The notes under the pieces: generated by a model
Databases searched by the model: none
What the model was told of the DNA's origin: nothing
What the model saw: the letters and a program-made list of their open reading frames with translations, nothing else
Assembly (NCBI GenBank): GCA_023228025.1
Contig: JALOCD010000004.1
Span: 1-64,000, forward strand
Reading direction: 5' to 3'
Length of the DNA stretch: 64,000 bases
Origin: Prolixibacteraceae bacterium
Lineage (GTDB): Bacteria > Bacteroidota > Bacteroidia > Bacteroidales > Prolixibacteraceae
In this document: piece after piece, positions 33,272-42,746 of the stretch
How the letters are laid out: every line of letters starts with the position of its first letter
How positions within the stretch are numbered: the stretch's first letter is position 1
Program-made: the position numbers and the translations under genes

Positions 33272-34179
33272 AGGGCAAAATTCTTTTCAATCCGGATTAA
33301 AACCAATCGTGAAATGGCATTAAAAGCGAGGATAATGACAAACAAAAGCAAGGCAGAAAGCATGAGAGCTGAGTCGTACATCGGAATCGACATCATCTCA
33401 CCGTAATTGTTTGCAATGAGTGCAGGCAACGGGTATGCAGGATCAAAAACCGAATTCGGCACTTCCGAGACATTTCCGCAGACCATGAGTACTGCAATTG
33501 TTTCTCCAAAGGCCCGGGAAAGCGCTAGAATGACTGCGGCGGCAAGGCCCGGAAACGATTTGCGCAATACCACTTTTTTGATGGTTTGCCAGTTGGTAGC
33601 GCCAAGGGAAAGCGAGGCTTCCCGCAAACCTCCTGGTAAGGCATCGAAGATTTCAATAAACACTGAAATCATCAGGGGAATGATCATGATGGCTAGAACA
33701 ATAGCGCCAGCCAACACGCTGTAGCCCGTTGAGAACTCAACAAAATGTGGCGCCAACGTTGTTGATATGAAGGGCACAACAACTAATATTCCCCAAACGC
33801 CATAAACCACCGGTGGAATTCCAGCCAATACATCAACCATAGGAAATACGATTTTTTTGATGTACGGCGCGGCATATTCTGAAAGATAAATAGCAGAAAG
33901 CAGACAAAGCGGTAAGGAGATCAGGATTGCGATTCCGGTAACCCATAAGGTTCCCATGATGAAAGGATAAAACCCAAATTCACCCTTTAAAGGGCGCCAG
34001 CTTTCTCCTGATAAAAGACTCCACAACGATTGCTGATCCAATATCGGAACTGATTTATAATACAGGCTGATGCCTATGATAACCGCAAACGATAAAGAAA
34101 TAACCGTCAGAAAAAGCATGGAATTCCGAAGTACTAATTCTTTAATCTTTCGATAGTTGTTGTATCGGATTTTATTCAT
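33268..34179 (-). CDS. pstC: Phosphate ABC transporter permease PstC
   Basis: 303 residues with six membrane helices. The conserved loop is EASLSLGATNWQTIKKVVLR, then AVILALSRAFGETIAVLMVC. It forms the channel with PstA. The 120-bp gap to pstS contains a strong palindrome, so pstCAB expression may be lower than pstS; the order porin-pstS-pstC-pstA-pstB suggests a common promoter upstream of the porin. Confidence 0.95.
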   Translation of the reverse strand: MNKIRYNNYRKIKELVLRNSMLFLTVISLSFAVIIGISLYYKSVPILDQQSLWSLLSGESWRPLKGEFGFYPFIMGTLWVTGIAILISLPLCLLSAIYLSEYAAPYIKKIVFPMVDVLAGIPPVVYGVWGILVVVPFISTTLAPHFVEFSTGYSVLAGAIVLAIMIIPLMISVFIEIFDALPGGLREASLSLGATNWQTIKKVVLRKSFPGLAAAVILALSRAFGETIAVLMVCGNVSEVPNSVFDPAYPLPALIANNYGEMMSIPMYDSALMLSALLLFVIILAFNAISRLVLIRIEKNFAL

Positions 34180-34216
34180 TATCCCAATTTAATTTTATCC
34201 ATCTCAATTAAAACCT

Positions 34217-34249
34217 AAACCTGACAGGCTTTTTCATCCTGTCAGGTTT
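34217..34249. repeat. Palindromic hairpin between pstS and pstC
   Basis: AAACCTGACAGG (34217-34228), 9-nt loop, CCTGTCAGGTTT (34238-34249): a 12-bp perfect stem. It resembles dispersed palindromes of Bacteroidota and the degenerate one at 15693-15725. It may end or weaken transcription after pstS or protect its mRNA 3' end. Confidence 0.75.
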
Positions 34250-34299
34250 GATAAATGCAGAAAAAAATCTGCTATTCAACAGTTTATTAAAGTCCCCCT

Positions 34300-35253
34300 T
34301 TATTTTATCTTTTCCAGTCCGGTTGCAAGTTTTTCCTTCGAAAGATTAATATACCCGCTTTCCAAAACATATTTCTGTCCTTCGGTGAGCGACCATTTGA
34401 TGAATTCGACCAACTCCTTTTTTACTGGTTTTCCGAAAGTCACAAAATAAAGGTCACGTGCCGGTGGTGATGGATATTTACCGGTGGCGATGGCATTGAC
34501 GATTTCGTCCATGGTATTGTAAAAATTCTCATCCGGATCTATTTTCCCATTCTTATTGATGTCCAATGGAAGAACTTTAATGCCTGGATTGGGCTTTTTA
34601 GTTTGGGCATCATAAGCATAACCAATATTATTGAACGCAATTCCTGAAGGATCTTTTGATACGGCTTGTGCCAGTCCCGGATCACCGAAAACACCAACAC
34701 CTAAAAGATCTTCCTGCTTTTTGCCCAGGTATTTTGCCCAGGTTTCAGCAGCTCCGCAGGCATCGGAACGGGTGTAAATACGAATTGGCACCTTACTGTT
34801 TGTGCCTAGAGCTTGTCCCCAGGTTTTCGTTTTACCGGTTATAAAAACTTTGATGGCTGCATCGCGGTCTAAACCAATGGTCAGGATGTCTTTAATATTG
34901 GGGTTTACCGCACTAACTGTAGGTACTACTGCATCTTTGGTAACACCAATGGCATAAGCTCCCTTTTTAGTTTCCTCCGGATAAATTTCGCGTGACACCA
35001 TTCCGATATCGACCATGTTCGACAGGGCATCTGTCATTCCTTTACCGGCCCCACCGGCTGAAATGTCAATTTTTACTCCCGGATGGATTTTTCTGAATTC
35101 TTCGGCCCATTTTACAGTGAGCGGATACAGCGCAAATGCACCGGAAATACTGATACTTCCTTTTAAAGACTCTTTGGGCTGACTCGATACTTTACTGGCT
35201 GAAAGTGTTGATATCAGCAGTAGAGCAAAAAAATATGAAGTGAATTTTTTCAT
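34300..35253 (-). CDS. pstS: Phosphate ABC transporter substrate-binding protein PstS
   Basis: 317 residues. Signal peptide MKKFTSYFFALLLISTLSAS. The mature part is a type II periplasmic binding protein: SISGAFALYPLTVKWAEEFR, then ISAGGAGKGMTDALSNMVDIG, the phosphate-binding loop area TRSDACGAAETWAKYL, and QAVSKDPSGIAFNNIGYAYD. Captures inorganic phosphate in the periplasm and hands it to PstCA. A calcium-binding-like segment DINKNGKIDPDENF (EF-hand style) sits at about residue 230, a feature seen in Bacteroidota versions. 27 bp after the porin gene. Confidence 0.93.
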   Translation of the reverse strand: MKKFTSYFFALLLISTLSASKVSSQPKESLKGSISISGAFALYPLTVKWAEEFRKIHPGVKIDISAGGAGKGMTDALSNMVDIGMVSREIYPEETKKGAYAIGVTKDAVVPTVSAVNPNIKDILTIGLDRDAAIKVFITGKTKTWGQALGTNSKVPIRIYTRSDACGAAETWAKYLGKKQEDLLGVGVFGDPGLAQAVSKDPSGIAFNNIGYAYDAQTKKPNPGIKVLPLDINKNGKIDPDENFYNTMDEIVNAIATGKYPSPPARDLYFVTFGKPVKKELVEFIKWSLTEGQKYVLESGYINLSKEKLATGLEKIK

Positions 35254-35280
35254 CGCATATAAATTAAATTTAGTGACTAA

Positions 35281-36420
35281 TTAAAAACCGATTTGAAGCT
35301 GAACATTGGCAAAATTGTTGTCGATGCTAGTACCTTCTTCCTGTTTGATTGTATAGTTGATCTGTAATTTGGTATTGGCATTGAAGTTATAATTCACACC
35401 CAATACCACCCAGGTTGAAGCATTATCAGCTTTGGCTTTGTCCGCATCATAAAAATCGTATTTGGCTACCAATTGAACTTTTTTCTGAAGTAGATAATAT
35501 CCGCCAAGTAAATAATATCCGTCCCGTTCTGTAAGATCGTCCTTCCCGTAAATATATTCGCTACGTAAGGAGAAGTTTTTCCGGTCGTAGCTCACGTCAA
35601 AACCAAAACGGTCGCGGTTAACTATTTTTGAAGGGGTTGTAACGACTGTACCAGTTTTAACTTCGGGTACAAAGCGTGAACCATCATACCATGCGCCACT
35701 AACTGCGAGACCAGTCACCGGATAAAGAATCAGGCGTGCAGCATAATCTTTATCTTCGTCTTTATCAGCAGTATTTATTCCTGAGCCGTTGTAAACACCC
35801 AAACGGTAATCAACCACCGGACGGTCTTTCAATTTCAGAATGGTACCACCAAGCAGGATTCCAATGTCGCGGCCATTCTGGTTGCCACCCACATCTTTCC
35901 CGCGGGCAGTTAAAGCCTCTACCACCTGCGAGCGATCTATCAATTCAAGTTTTGTTGAACTGGTAAGGTTCTCGACCGAGAATGGGATTTTGGCCTGACC
36001 AAAAGTGATATTCAAATAATCGTTCACTTTTAATTCGGCATAAGCATCAATAAGTTTGGGAGTTCCGGCAAGGTCGAACTGAAACCGATAGCCCCAGTAA
36101 GGAGAGATCGAACCTTTTAAATCAACACGGGCCCGACGGATATCAAATCCATCAATTGAACCTGTTTGTTCCGATGCCTGATAACGTACCTGAGTATATC
36201 CGGCAAGGGCGATTTTTTTACCTGCATTTACCGGGTATACTTTTACTTTGGCCAGGTTGGCTTGGGCTGCAATGGCCGCTTCTGCACGAATGGAATCGGC
36301 TTCCTTTGGTGCGATTAGATTCTTTTGAACCAGAACGTTCAAAATGTCATCGGTCGACTGAGATTTTAAAGGAAGTACAAAAACGACTGAAATCAGTATT
36401 AAAAAGAATAGTTTTTTCAT
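35281..36420 (-). CDS. Outer-membrane phosphate-selective porin (Porin_O_P/OprP type)
   Basis: 379 residues from the ATG at 36420, which begins a signal peptide MKKLFFLILISVVFVLPLKS; a longer frame to 36582 reads antisense-like low-quality sequence. The barrel starts at ALAGYTQVRYQASEQTGS, with FDIRRARVDLKGSISPYWGY, the typical Porin_O_P signature, and ends in the beta-strand NFANVQLQIGF with a terminal Phe. First gene of the pst transcription unit, so it brings phosphate across the outer membrane. It is divergent from the FNR-like regulator, with a 390-bp gap between. Confidence 0.88.
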   Translation of the reverse strand: MKKLFFLILISVVFVLPLKSQSTDDILNVLVQKNLIAPKEADSIRAEAAIAAQANLAKVKVYPVNAGKKIALAGYTQVRYQASEQTGSIDGFDIRRARVDLKGSISPYWGYRFQFDLAGTPKLIDAYAELKVNDYLNITFGQAKIPFSVENLTSSTKLELIDRSQVVEALTARGKDVGGNQNGRDIGILLGGTILKLKDRPVVDYRLGVYNGSGINTADKDEDKDYAARLILYPVTGLAVSGAWYDGSRFVPEVKTGTVVTTPSKIVNRDRFGFDVSYDRKNFSLRSEYIYGKDDLTERDGYYLLGGYYLLQKKVQLVAKYDFYDADKAKADNASTWVVLGVNYNFNANTKLQINYTIKQEEGTSIDNNFANVQLQIGF

Positions 36421-36715
36421 ATTTATATTATTGTCGATTGATTTACTGTAGAATTTTCGCTGATTTGGCCACCACATCCGCATTTGGAAAACCAGGCAAC
36501 ACATTCGAAGACAACAACACGACATTGCATTCAGGTTGCCAGCATCTTTCATATGTTTATATTTTTGTTTTTCAGTGGCCATATGGAACTCCCAATAATC
36601 ATCCGCCTGTGTGTGAAAGATTTTCTCATGGTCGTTTCATCAGTAGTAAATTGTGATTGGATAATTTTCGTTTCGTTTTCATTTTTTTATGCTATTCAAA
36701 GTGACAATCCAAAAA

Positions 36716-36749
36716 TAGACACAATGTCTACCAATTTAGTGTACATTTG
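36716..36749 (+). promoter_or_regulatory. Operator-like palindrome and -7 box upstream of FNR-like gene
   Basis: TAGACA-CAA-TGTCTA (36716-36730) is a perfect 6-bp dyad. TACATTTG at 36742-36749 is a -7 box. The dyad covers the -33 area, so a bound regulator would block the promoter. Nothing else is evident in the gap 36421-36810. Confidence 0.45.
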
Positions 36750-36810
36750 CAAGAGATAATCGATGTTAAGACATGAAATATTTAAGCCCGACAGTTACAT
36801 TATTTTAGTT

Positions 36811-37509
36811 ATGAAAGACGAAACGAAACAATTGTATGATTGCAATGCTTGCGTATTCAAGTCATTAAGCTGTCTTCTTCTGACTGAAGATGAATTCGAA
36901 GTCATTCGGAATCAATCCATTCAGGTAAAGTTCTCAAAAGGAGAAACCGTTTTTAAGCAAGGGGGGAAAGCCGGCAGTTTGATTTTTCTGCACAAGGGAA
37001 TCGTAAAATATACGTACGAGTATGAAACCGGGAAAACCTACATCATGACGGTTACCAAAGGGCCGAAATTATTGGGTGGTGCAAATTTGTTCTTTAAGGC
37101 CACCAATATATTTTCTATTGTGGCTGTTGAGGAATGTGAGATCTGCTATATTGATTTTGACACCATCAAGCAGGCTTCCATGAAAAATCCCAATTATCTG
37201 ATGGCCCTTTGTGAGAGTGCCCTGAACATGTTTCAACACTCCATCTTTAATTTCATCAGTCTTGCGCATAACCAGGTAAACGGGCGTATAGCCAATATTT
37301 TACTCTACCTTTGGGACCACGTTTACAAAGATTCGCCTTACGAGTTTAACCTTAGTCGCAAGGAATTAGCCGAATTCGCTGCGTGTTCGCACGAAAATGT
37401 GATCTCGACACTCAGCAAGTTCAAAAAAGAGGGCCTTTTGCAGCTCGAAGGGAAAAAAATTACCATTTGCAATTATAGTGAAATGAAAAAAATCAGTAAA
37501 CTTGGATAA
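36811..37509 (+). CDS. Crp/Fnr-family regulator with FNR-like cysteine set
   Basis: 232 residues from the ATG at 36811; an upstream ATG at 36763 is possible. The cyclic-nucleotide-type fold covers about 25-140 (KFSKGETVFKQGGKAGSLIF) and the C-terminal winged HTH 165-225 (LSRKELAEFAACSHENVIST). Cysteines C11-x2-C14-x6-C21 near the N-terminus and C112 (EICYIDFDTI) correspond in place to the four cluster ligands of E. coli FNR (C20, C23, C29, C122), except for a one-residue longer spacing. A [4Fe-4S] oxygen or NO sensor is therefore likely. It is followed at once by an Rrf2 regulator and divergent from the phosphate porin. Confidence 0.88.
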   Translation: MKDETKQLYDCNACVFKSLSCLLLTEDEFEVIRNQSIQVKFSKGETVFKQGGKAGSLIFLHKGIVKYTYEYETGKTYIMTVTKGPKLLGGANLFFKATNIFSIVAVEECEICYIDFDTIKQASMKNPNYLMALCESALNMFQHSIFNFISLAHNQVNGRIANILLYLWDHVYKDSPYEFNLSRKELAEFAACSHENVISTLSKFKKEGLLQLEGKKITICNYSEMKKISKLG

Positions 37510-37510
37510 T

Positions 37511-37954
37511 ATGTTATCAAAGAAGACCAGATATGCCATTTTGGCGATGAAACACCTTTCCAGTAAATATGGGAAAGGGGTGGTATTAATCAGTGATATT
37601 GCAAAGGCAGAGAATCTTCCAATCCGTTTTCTTGAGAATATTCTGTTGGAACTCAAAAAGAATGGCTACTTGGGAAGTAAACCAGGCAAGAACGGAGGAT
37701 ATTACCTGATCAAACATCCAAAGGAGATCAACCTGGCTCAAATTGTCAGGTATTTTGAAGGAACGATAGCCTTGCTTTATTGTGTGTCGGAAAAAGCCTA
37801 CCAACCCTGCGAATTTTGCATGGATGAAAGGACATGTAAAATAAAATCAGTATTCAAGGAAATCCGTAATTACACCTATCAGAAACTTGAGCAGACTAAG
37901 CTATCTGACCTGGTTGATCTTGACGAGAGCGATTCCATAATGTATTCAATCTGA
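37511..37954 (+). CDS. Rrf2-family transcriptional regulator
   Basis: 147 residues from the ATG at 37511 (a TTG nine bases earlier is less likely). N-terminal winged helix: KKTRYAILAMKHLSSKYG, then SDIAKAENLPIRFLENILLE and KPGKNGGYYLIKHP, the Rrf2 signature. Four cysteines, C91, C100, C103, C109, lie where IscR-type proteins hold an Fe-S cluster (C92, C98, C104). It follows the FNR-like gene with a one-base gap, so the two are one operon. Targets unknown; sulfur, iron or redox control is inferred. Confidence 0.9.
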   Translation: MLSKKTRYAILAMKHLSSKYGKGVVLISDIAKAENLPIRFLENILLELKKNGYLGSKPGKNGGYYLIKHPKEINLAQIVRYFEGTIALLYCVSEKAYQPCEFCMDERTCKIKSVFKEIRNYTYQKLEQTKLSDLVDLDESDSIMYSI

Positions 37955-37982
37955 TTCTTTATTTAGGTTTTATTATCTTGGG

Positions 37983-38687
37983 CTAATCCTTTATACACCT
38001 AACGCTGAAACCACTTTTTTTACTGTAGGCGGTTGCGCGTTGTGCACAATTGTTTTCACAGGGGATTTGTCGGTTCATGGCAAAACCTGGGATATTTAGA
38101 AATTCTGTGTTGGCCCACAAATAGTTATAATTAATTACATCAACGAATACACCATTTGGATCACGACAACCTCCAGGTACTGCCGAAAAGCCAGTCGAAT
38201 TGGTGGATGTATTCGGGTTTGGCCAATGCGCGACACCAGATTCCCTGATCTTTAGGTTCGCAGCAAGTTCCCCTCCCAAATAAGTAGTCATCGTTCCCCA
38301 TTCTGAATCAGATGGAACATGCCAGCCTGTCGGACAAAGATTGGTGGCAGCTACGGTATACCAATTGTACAATGCCCCATAGATCTCTTTGTTGATGGTT
38401 TCGTTGTTGTACCAGCAATAACCTGGGGTAGTCAAAGCTCCCCACGAAGTAGCATTAACCACATGTGGGATCGGTGAGCCATCGTTAAATTTCGTCGTTT
38501 TTAAGTTTTCCGCCATCCAAACCTGTGTGCCGATCGTGACCGTTTCATAAACGTTTCCATCCGGATCAGTAACCGTCTTTGGTTGGTCTGTATTGTCCCC
38601 CAATGGAGGAGGACATCCGGTAAGAACGATTAACAACAAACCCAAAACAGACAATGTTCTCAATTCCAAGGTGTATTCACTTTTCAT
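37983..38687 (-). CDS. FISUMP-domain lipoprotein
   Basis: 234 residues. Lipoprotein signal with lipobox LIVLTGC (Cys about 25). The remainder is one FISUMP domain: TVTDPDGNVYETVTIGTQVW, MAENLKTTKFNDG, YGALYNWYTVA, CPTGWHVPSDSEW and GFSVRCIKD. Paralogue of the C-terminal domain at 16986-18911, but without the tandem Ig-like repeats. Surface-exposed; function unknown. Convergent with the Rrf2 gene. Confidence 0.9.
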   Translation of the reverse strand: MKSEYTLELRTLSVLGLLLIVLTGCPPPLGDNTDQPKTVTDPDGNVYETVTIGTQVWMAENLKTTKFNDGSPIPHVVNATSWGALTTPGYCWYNNETINKEIYGALYNWYTVAATNLCPTGWHVPSDSEWGTMTTYLGGELAANLKIRESGVAHWPNPNTSTNSTGFSAVPGGCRDPNGVFVDVINYNYLWANTEFLNIPGFAMNRQIPCENNCAQRATAYSKKSGFSVRCIKD

Positions 38688-38983
38688 CGCTCGGTATTTT
38701 AATCAGACTACTCAAAGTTAAAACATTCGTCCTTGAGATCAAAGCAATTTCTTAACAATAAAGGCTTAATTGACAAAAATACCCCGGAGGCTGAACACCG
38801 GTTAATACCTGATATATCAATTGTCGTTGAAACGTTGCATGTAGTTTCAGGCTAGAAAACGATCCCGACCGTAAGACTCAGCGCTTTAGTACGGTAATCG
38901 TCTGGCTGGTTTGCAATTGACGTTGATGTGGTCAGGTTAATTCCAATAAGGTACTTTTGTTACAAATGATTGTTGGGCAGACG

Positions 38984-39814
38984 CTACTTGTTCTTATTGA
39001 ATTTTGGAATAATCGTAAAACCAATCATCGTTGTAAATTCCTTTCCGGTTCTAAATCCGATATCCAGGCTTCCAAAACCAACATACCAGCTAAGACCTAT
39101 CAATATGGAGGTATTAAAGGTTTGAGATTTCACTTTTTGTGCATCAGTATTCGATACAAGTGAAATTTCCCCGCCAATATTTGGACTAATGTTATACTCC
39201 TTAATTGGAAAGTAGACCTTACTCATAACTCCGACATTTGACTGACTTGCATTCGAATCGGAAGAATCATTACCCGTTAAATTGAGTGAATAGGTTGCTG
39301 CAAGGTCCCATCTGTTGGCCAAAAGAAAAAATCCCAGTCGGGTATTTAAAGAGAAATTGATATTATGATCTGAGTCGATCATCCCCTGTTCGCCGACGTA
39401 AAAAAACCATGGATGCTTTGTCAATCTCTGTTGTTCATTATTCTCAGATGATGTTGGGCCTTGGGATTGTGAGCCATTTATATCCCATCTTTCCAAAAGA
39501 CTAATTTCCCCAGTCTTGATAATCCTTCCCCACAATTCATTCTGAGATCCTCTGTTCACCAAAATCATGGTTTCCGGCCAATTAGATAAAACATTCTTTA
39601 TTATTCCCCTTTTTTTCTCATTGGTCTCAATAAAATATTTATCATTCGCGGTTAACCTCAAATTTCCATTCTCAGTCAACGTTACCTGGCTAAAATAACT
39701 CCCATATTCAGCAAGTACTTTCACCCTGATTGATTCCAACTTTTTTGAATCCTGGGCTTGGATAATCTGGGTTCCCATCAGCAAAGAAAACAATAGGATG
39801 TAAAACTGTCTCAT
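38984..39814 (-). CDS. Unknown secreted/outer-membrane beta protein (operon member 5)
   Basis: 276 residues. Signal peptide MRQFYILLFSLLMGTQIIQA (cleavage QAQD). The first half is rich in strands with no family; the second half alternates aromatic and hydrophobic strands (INFSLNTRLGFFLLANRWDL, GLSWYVGFGSLDIGFRTGKE) and ends GFTIIPKFNKNK, like a small outer-membrane beta-barrel. Last of a five-gene co-directional group (43865 to 38984); 113 bp after the previous gene. Not recognised. Confidence 0.65.
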   Translation of the reverse strand: MRQFYILLFSLLMGTQIIQAQDSKKLESIRVKVLAEYGSYFSQVTLTENGNLRLTANDKYFIETNEKKRGIIKNVLSNWPETMILVNRGSQNELWGRIIKTGEISLLERWDINGSQSQGPTSSENNEQQRLTKHPWFFYVGEQGMIDSDHNINFSLNTRLGFFLLANRWDLAATYSLNLTGNDSSDSNASQSNVGVMSKVYFPIKEYNISPNIGGEISLVSNTDAQKVKSQTFNTSILIGLSWYVGFGSLDIGFRTGKEFTTMIGFTIIPKFNKNK

Positions 39815-39927
39815 TTATTTAATCCATTAATGATTTGTTTTTTAGGCCATAAGGAATTTACTTCGTCAATCTTTGGTTCATATGAAGATAGGTTCAAGTC
39901 GATTTGTTTATTTGTATTCATTGCCTT

Positions 39928-41142
39928 CTATTTTCTCTTCCCGAAATAAACACTTCTACCAACAGACATACTAATTAATGTAGGGGCTCCTTTGCTCAGA
40001 CCTGCATTTCCGTCCAGAAAAACATCAAAACTGGCCGTCTTTCTTTTATTCATAAAACTCAGACCCATGGATATTTTGGCATAAAAGGATGAATTCCCAT
40101 CCCTGAAAATAGCCTGAAGTCCTGTCCCAAATACAAATGTTTTATTCCGGCTGTACATTGAAAGCCCTAAATTCGAATAGGAACTACCGGATGTTTTTGT
40201 GATTCCCACATCAACAGAGGCGTTACTCTTACCGGATACATAATATCCGAACCTGCCGTTAAAATTTGAATAGGATGGGGCAACCATGCCACCTACATAA
40301 GCCATCATTTGAGAATTGAGAATATCGCTTTCTTTTATTTTATGCAATGGCAGGACCATATTTTCAGGAGATTTATAAGAAGCTTGCTTGATTGAAGCTT
40401 TTCGCTTTTCAAGAATCTGCTTAATTTCTTTGTGTTCCGTATCTTCAGGAATCACAGAAATACCCTTCTCCAGAATTTGGAGCGATTTTTCATTTGCCCC
40501 AATTTTTTGCAGTGTGAGACTTAAGCCAACAAAGGGAAGAAACTCGTCAGGACATTGGCCGATAATCTCCTGAAATAGGGCAAGTGATTGAAAAAATGAA
40601 CCTCGCGAAGCCATTTCATTGGCAAGCTTGAACTGCGCAATAACCTCCTCCTGTGTCATTGCCGCCTGGAGGGTGGATTTCCGTTTATACTTTTGCAACA
40701 TCGAAGCAGATTTTGATGCAATCCATCCGGGTACTTTACTTTCCTGGTTCTCCTTCCAAAACAGGCTGGCAAGATCGAAATGATCCATTAACGAAAAAAC
40801 TTGTGACGTAAAGAAATTTACATCAATAGAACTCTGCTCAATAAGCCAGATACGATCCAGTTGTACCAGGGCTGCATCATAAATCCCTCCCAAGGCCAGG
40901 GCATAAGCATATTCGGAAATTATGACAGGATTATCTGAATATTTGACTGTTAAGCTGTAAGAGGCGATCGCATCATTGATCTCTTCTGCAATTAAAAAAC
41001 TTCTTGATTTTTGAATGTCTACAGCCTTTGTTGGTTGTGCGTTACAATGAAAACAGGCTGATATAAACATCCACATACAACATAGGATGTATCTGGTTAG
41101 CCGGGATGAAAAAATCTTTTTAACAACCAGTTGATTAAACAT
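39928..41142 (-). CDS. TPR protein with C-terminal beta-barrel-like half (operon member 4)
   Basis: 404 residues. Signal segment around 15-36 (RYILCCMWMFISACFHCNAQ). Residues about 45-250 are helical repeats of TPR type (EYAYALALGGIYDAALVQLD; FFQSLALFQEIIGQCPDEFL; KSLQILEKGISVIPEDTEHK). Residues about 285-404 alternate beta strands with Gly and aromatic residues (MAYVGGMVAPSYSNFNGRFG; GLSMYSRNKTFVFGTGLQAI) ending SVGRSVYFGKRK, as for an outer-membrane barrel. Protein-binding periplasmic arm plus membrane anchor is a reasonable reading. Not assigned to a family. Confidence 0.65.
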   Translation of the reverse strand: MFNQLVVKKIFSSRLTRYILCCMWMFISACFHCNAQPTKAVDIQKSRSFLIAEEINDAIASYSLTVKYSDNPVIISEYAYALALGGIYDAALVQLDRIWLIEQSSIDVNFFTSQVFSLMDHFDLASLFWKENQESKVPGWIASKSASMLQKYKRKSTLQAAMTQEEVIAQFKLANEMASRGSFFQSLALFQEIIGQCPDEFLPFVGLSLTLQKIGANEKSLQILEKGISVIPEDTEHKEIKQILEKRKASIKQASYKSPENMVLPLHKIKESDILNSQMMAYVGGMVAPSYSNFNGRFGYYVSGKSNASVDVGITKTSGSSYSNLGLSMYSRNKTFVFGTGLQAIFRDGNSSFYAKISMGLSFMNKRKTASFDVFLDGNAGLSKGAPTLISMSVGRSVYFGKRK

Positions 41143-41206
41143 ATCTAAATGCTAATAAGTTTTTATTTCATAATTCATTCCCCAAAAAGAAATTATTTCT
41201 GAGGAG

Positions 41207-42685
41207 TTACAATACGGAAAAACTATTCTGAAATGCATAGCCAACATCCTCAATGACATCACTAAGCCTTTGGTTTAATGAGACAAGGATTTCTTTACAA
41301 TGAATATTTAATTGCGATGAAAGCTCCTTACTTGCCTTCTCAATCTGTTGGGTAAGCTGTTTTCTTTGTTTCTCAATGTTTGCGCTTTGTTTCTTAAGGG
41401 CTGAAATCTCCTTCTTGTTCTTCCTGGAATCTACTTGATATTTAATAAGTTCATTATTAATTGGTTCCAATTGACTATTGAGTTCAATATTTTTCTTGTT
41501 TACAGAAATCACCTCCTCATTCCACCGTGTGATTATTTCCTTGATCGTTATTATTTCATTCTCGTAAAAGAACAGCAAACTGGTTGCAGGGGATATAAAT
41601 TCAATCAGCGTCGTGTCAATGATCATTTTGTTAATGGTGATTGCCTTTGGTTTACAATTTTCCCCCATCGACTGATCAGGATCCGTTGCTCTCACATTCT
41701 TGGCTACCATGTTGAATTTATCGCCAATAGATCTTTCAATATCATTACCAATTTTCTTCAGCTCCTTATTAATATTCATCCCTGAGGTAAGCATTTTGGT
41801 CTTAAATTGCCTGTAATTCATCCGGGATTTAGACAATTCACTTCTTAGCGACAATATTCCATTGGTATAACCTTTAGAATTCGCATTTTTTTCACCAGCA
41901 AGTTTTATTTCAATCTCCTTCAAATAACTGTTAATAACCTTTCCACTATCCATGGAATTTTTTAGTCCATGGTCCCAATACCGGATTGCTCCTGCCAGAT
42001 TATTTAATTCACTGTCAAAAAACAAGGCTAATTCTTCCAATGGAATAACGTAGCCAACCGCATTTAATTCAATCGTTTCATTTTGAGGTTTTTGTTCGGT
42101 TGTTGGAATGGTTTTTACATCATTTTTGGTGTCAACAGACGATAATTTTGCATCAGTATTAGGAGGGACATTGGGTGTGCGCTTCAAAGTATCTGCGGTC
42201 GCAGAAAGTGATGGCGGCTGCGGTGATGCTACTTTGACAGACTGTTCCTTATATGCATTTACAGGTAATTTCAAAGAGTCACTAGGTTGGATACTCAACT
42301 TTTGCGAAATAGAATCGGTTTTGGTTATTGTTTTAACATCCTTAGCCGGCTCAGTTATCTGATCACCTCCTTTGTTGTTTTCAGGTTGCACGCTAACCTG
42401 CACGGCTGGAACAGTCGGCACAACAATGCCCGCTTTCTTATTCGCCTCTTTCATTGCCTGAATAATCTGCGGAGAAATATTCTCTTTTGCCAGCATATTG
42501 AGGGATTCCTCACTTAAATCAAAATTAACCTCTGAATTATTAATCTCATCGATTATCAATGACGGTGAAAGATTGGCTTTCACCATCTTAATGACCGTGG
42601 TATTGTTAAGTTTCTCTGTCGGTTGCGCTTGTAAATAAACGGCAAAAGAGAGAAAGCAGAATAGTAGGAAGACGACTTTTTTCAT
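41207..42685 (-). CDS. Unknown exported coiled-coil protein with shared 55-residue domain (operon member 3)
   Basis: 492 residues. Signal peptide MKKVVFLLFCFLSFAVYLQA. Residues about 27-82 form a small helical domain (VIKMVKANLSPSLIIDEINN, then SEESLNMLAKENISPQIIQA) which also occurs at the C-terminus of the next gene upstream. A Pro/Thr/Ser-rich linker (about 90-200) follows. The C-terminal 280 residues contain long amphipathic coiled-coil helices (LNSQLEPINNELIKYQVDSR; SANIEKQRKQLTQQIEKASK). Likely a periplasmic scaffold. Not recognised. Confidence 0.65.
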   Translation of the reverse strand: MKKVVFLLFCFLSFAVYLQAQPTEKLNNTTVIKMVKANLSPSLIIDEINNSEVNFDLSEESLNMLAKENISPQIIQAMKEANKKAGIVVPTVPAVQVSVQPENNKGGDQITEPAKDVKTITKTDSISQKLSIQPSDSLKLPVNAYKEQSVKVASPQPPSLSATADTLKRTPNVPPNTDAKLSSVDTKNDVKTIPTTEQKPQNETIELNAVGYVIPLEELALFFDSELNNLAGAIRYWDHGLKNSMDSGKVINSYLKEIEIKLAGEKNANSKGYTNGILSLRSELSKSRMNYRQFKTKMLTSGMNINKELKKIGNDIERSIGDKFNMVAKNVRATDPDQSMGENCKPKAITINKMIIDTTLIEFISPATSLLFFYENEIITIKEIITRWNEEVISVNKKNIELNSQLEPINNELIKYQVDSRKNKKEISALKKQSANIEKQRKQLTQQIEKASKELSSQLNIHCKEILVSLNQRLSDVIEDVGYAFQNSFSVL

Positions 42686-42746
42686 AGTCTATCTATTTGT
42701 TATATAGAAAATTAAAAATGAATTATCAAATTTCTCAATGACGTAA

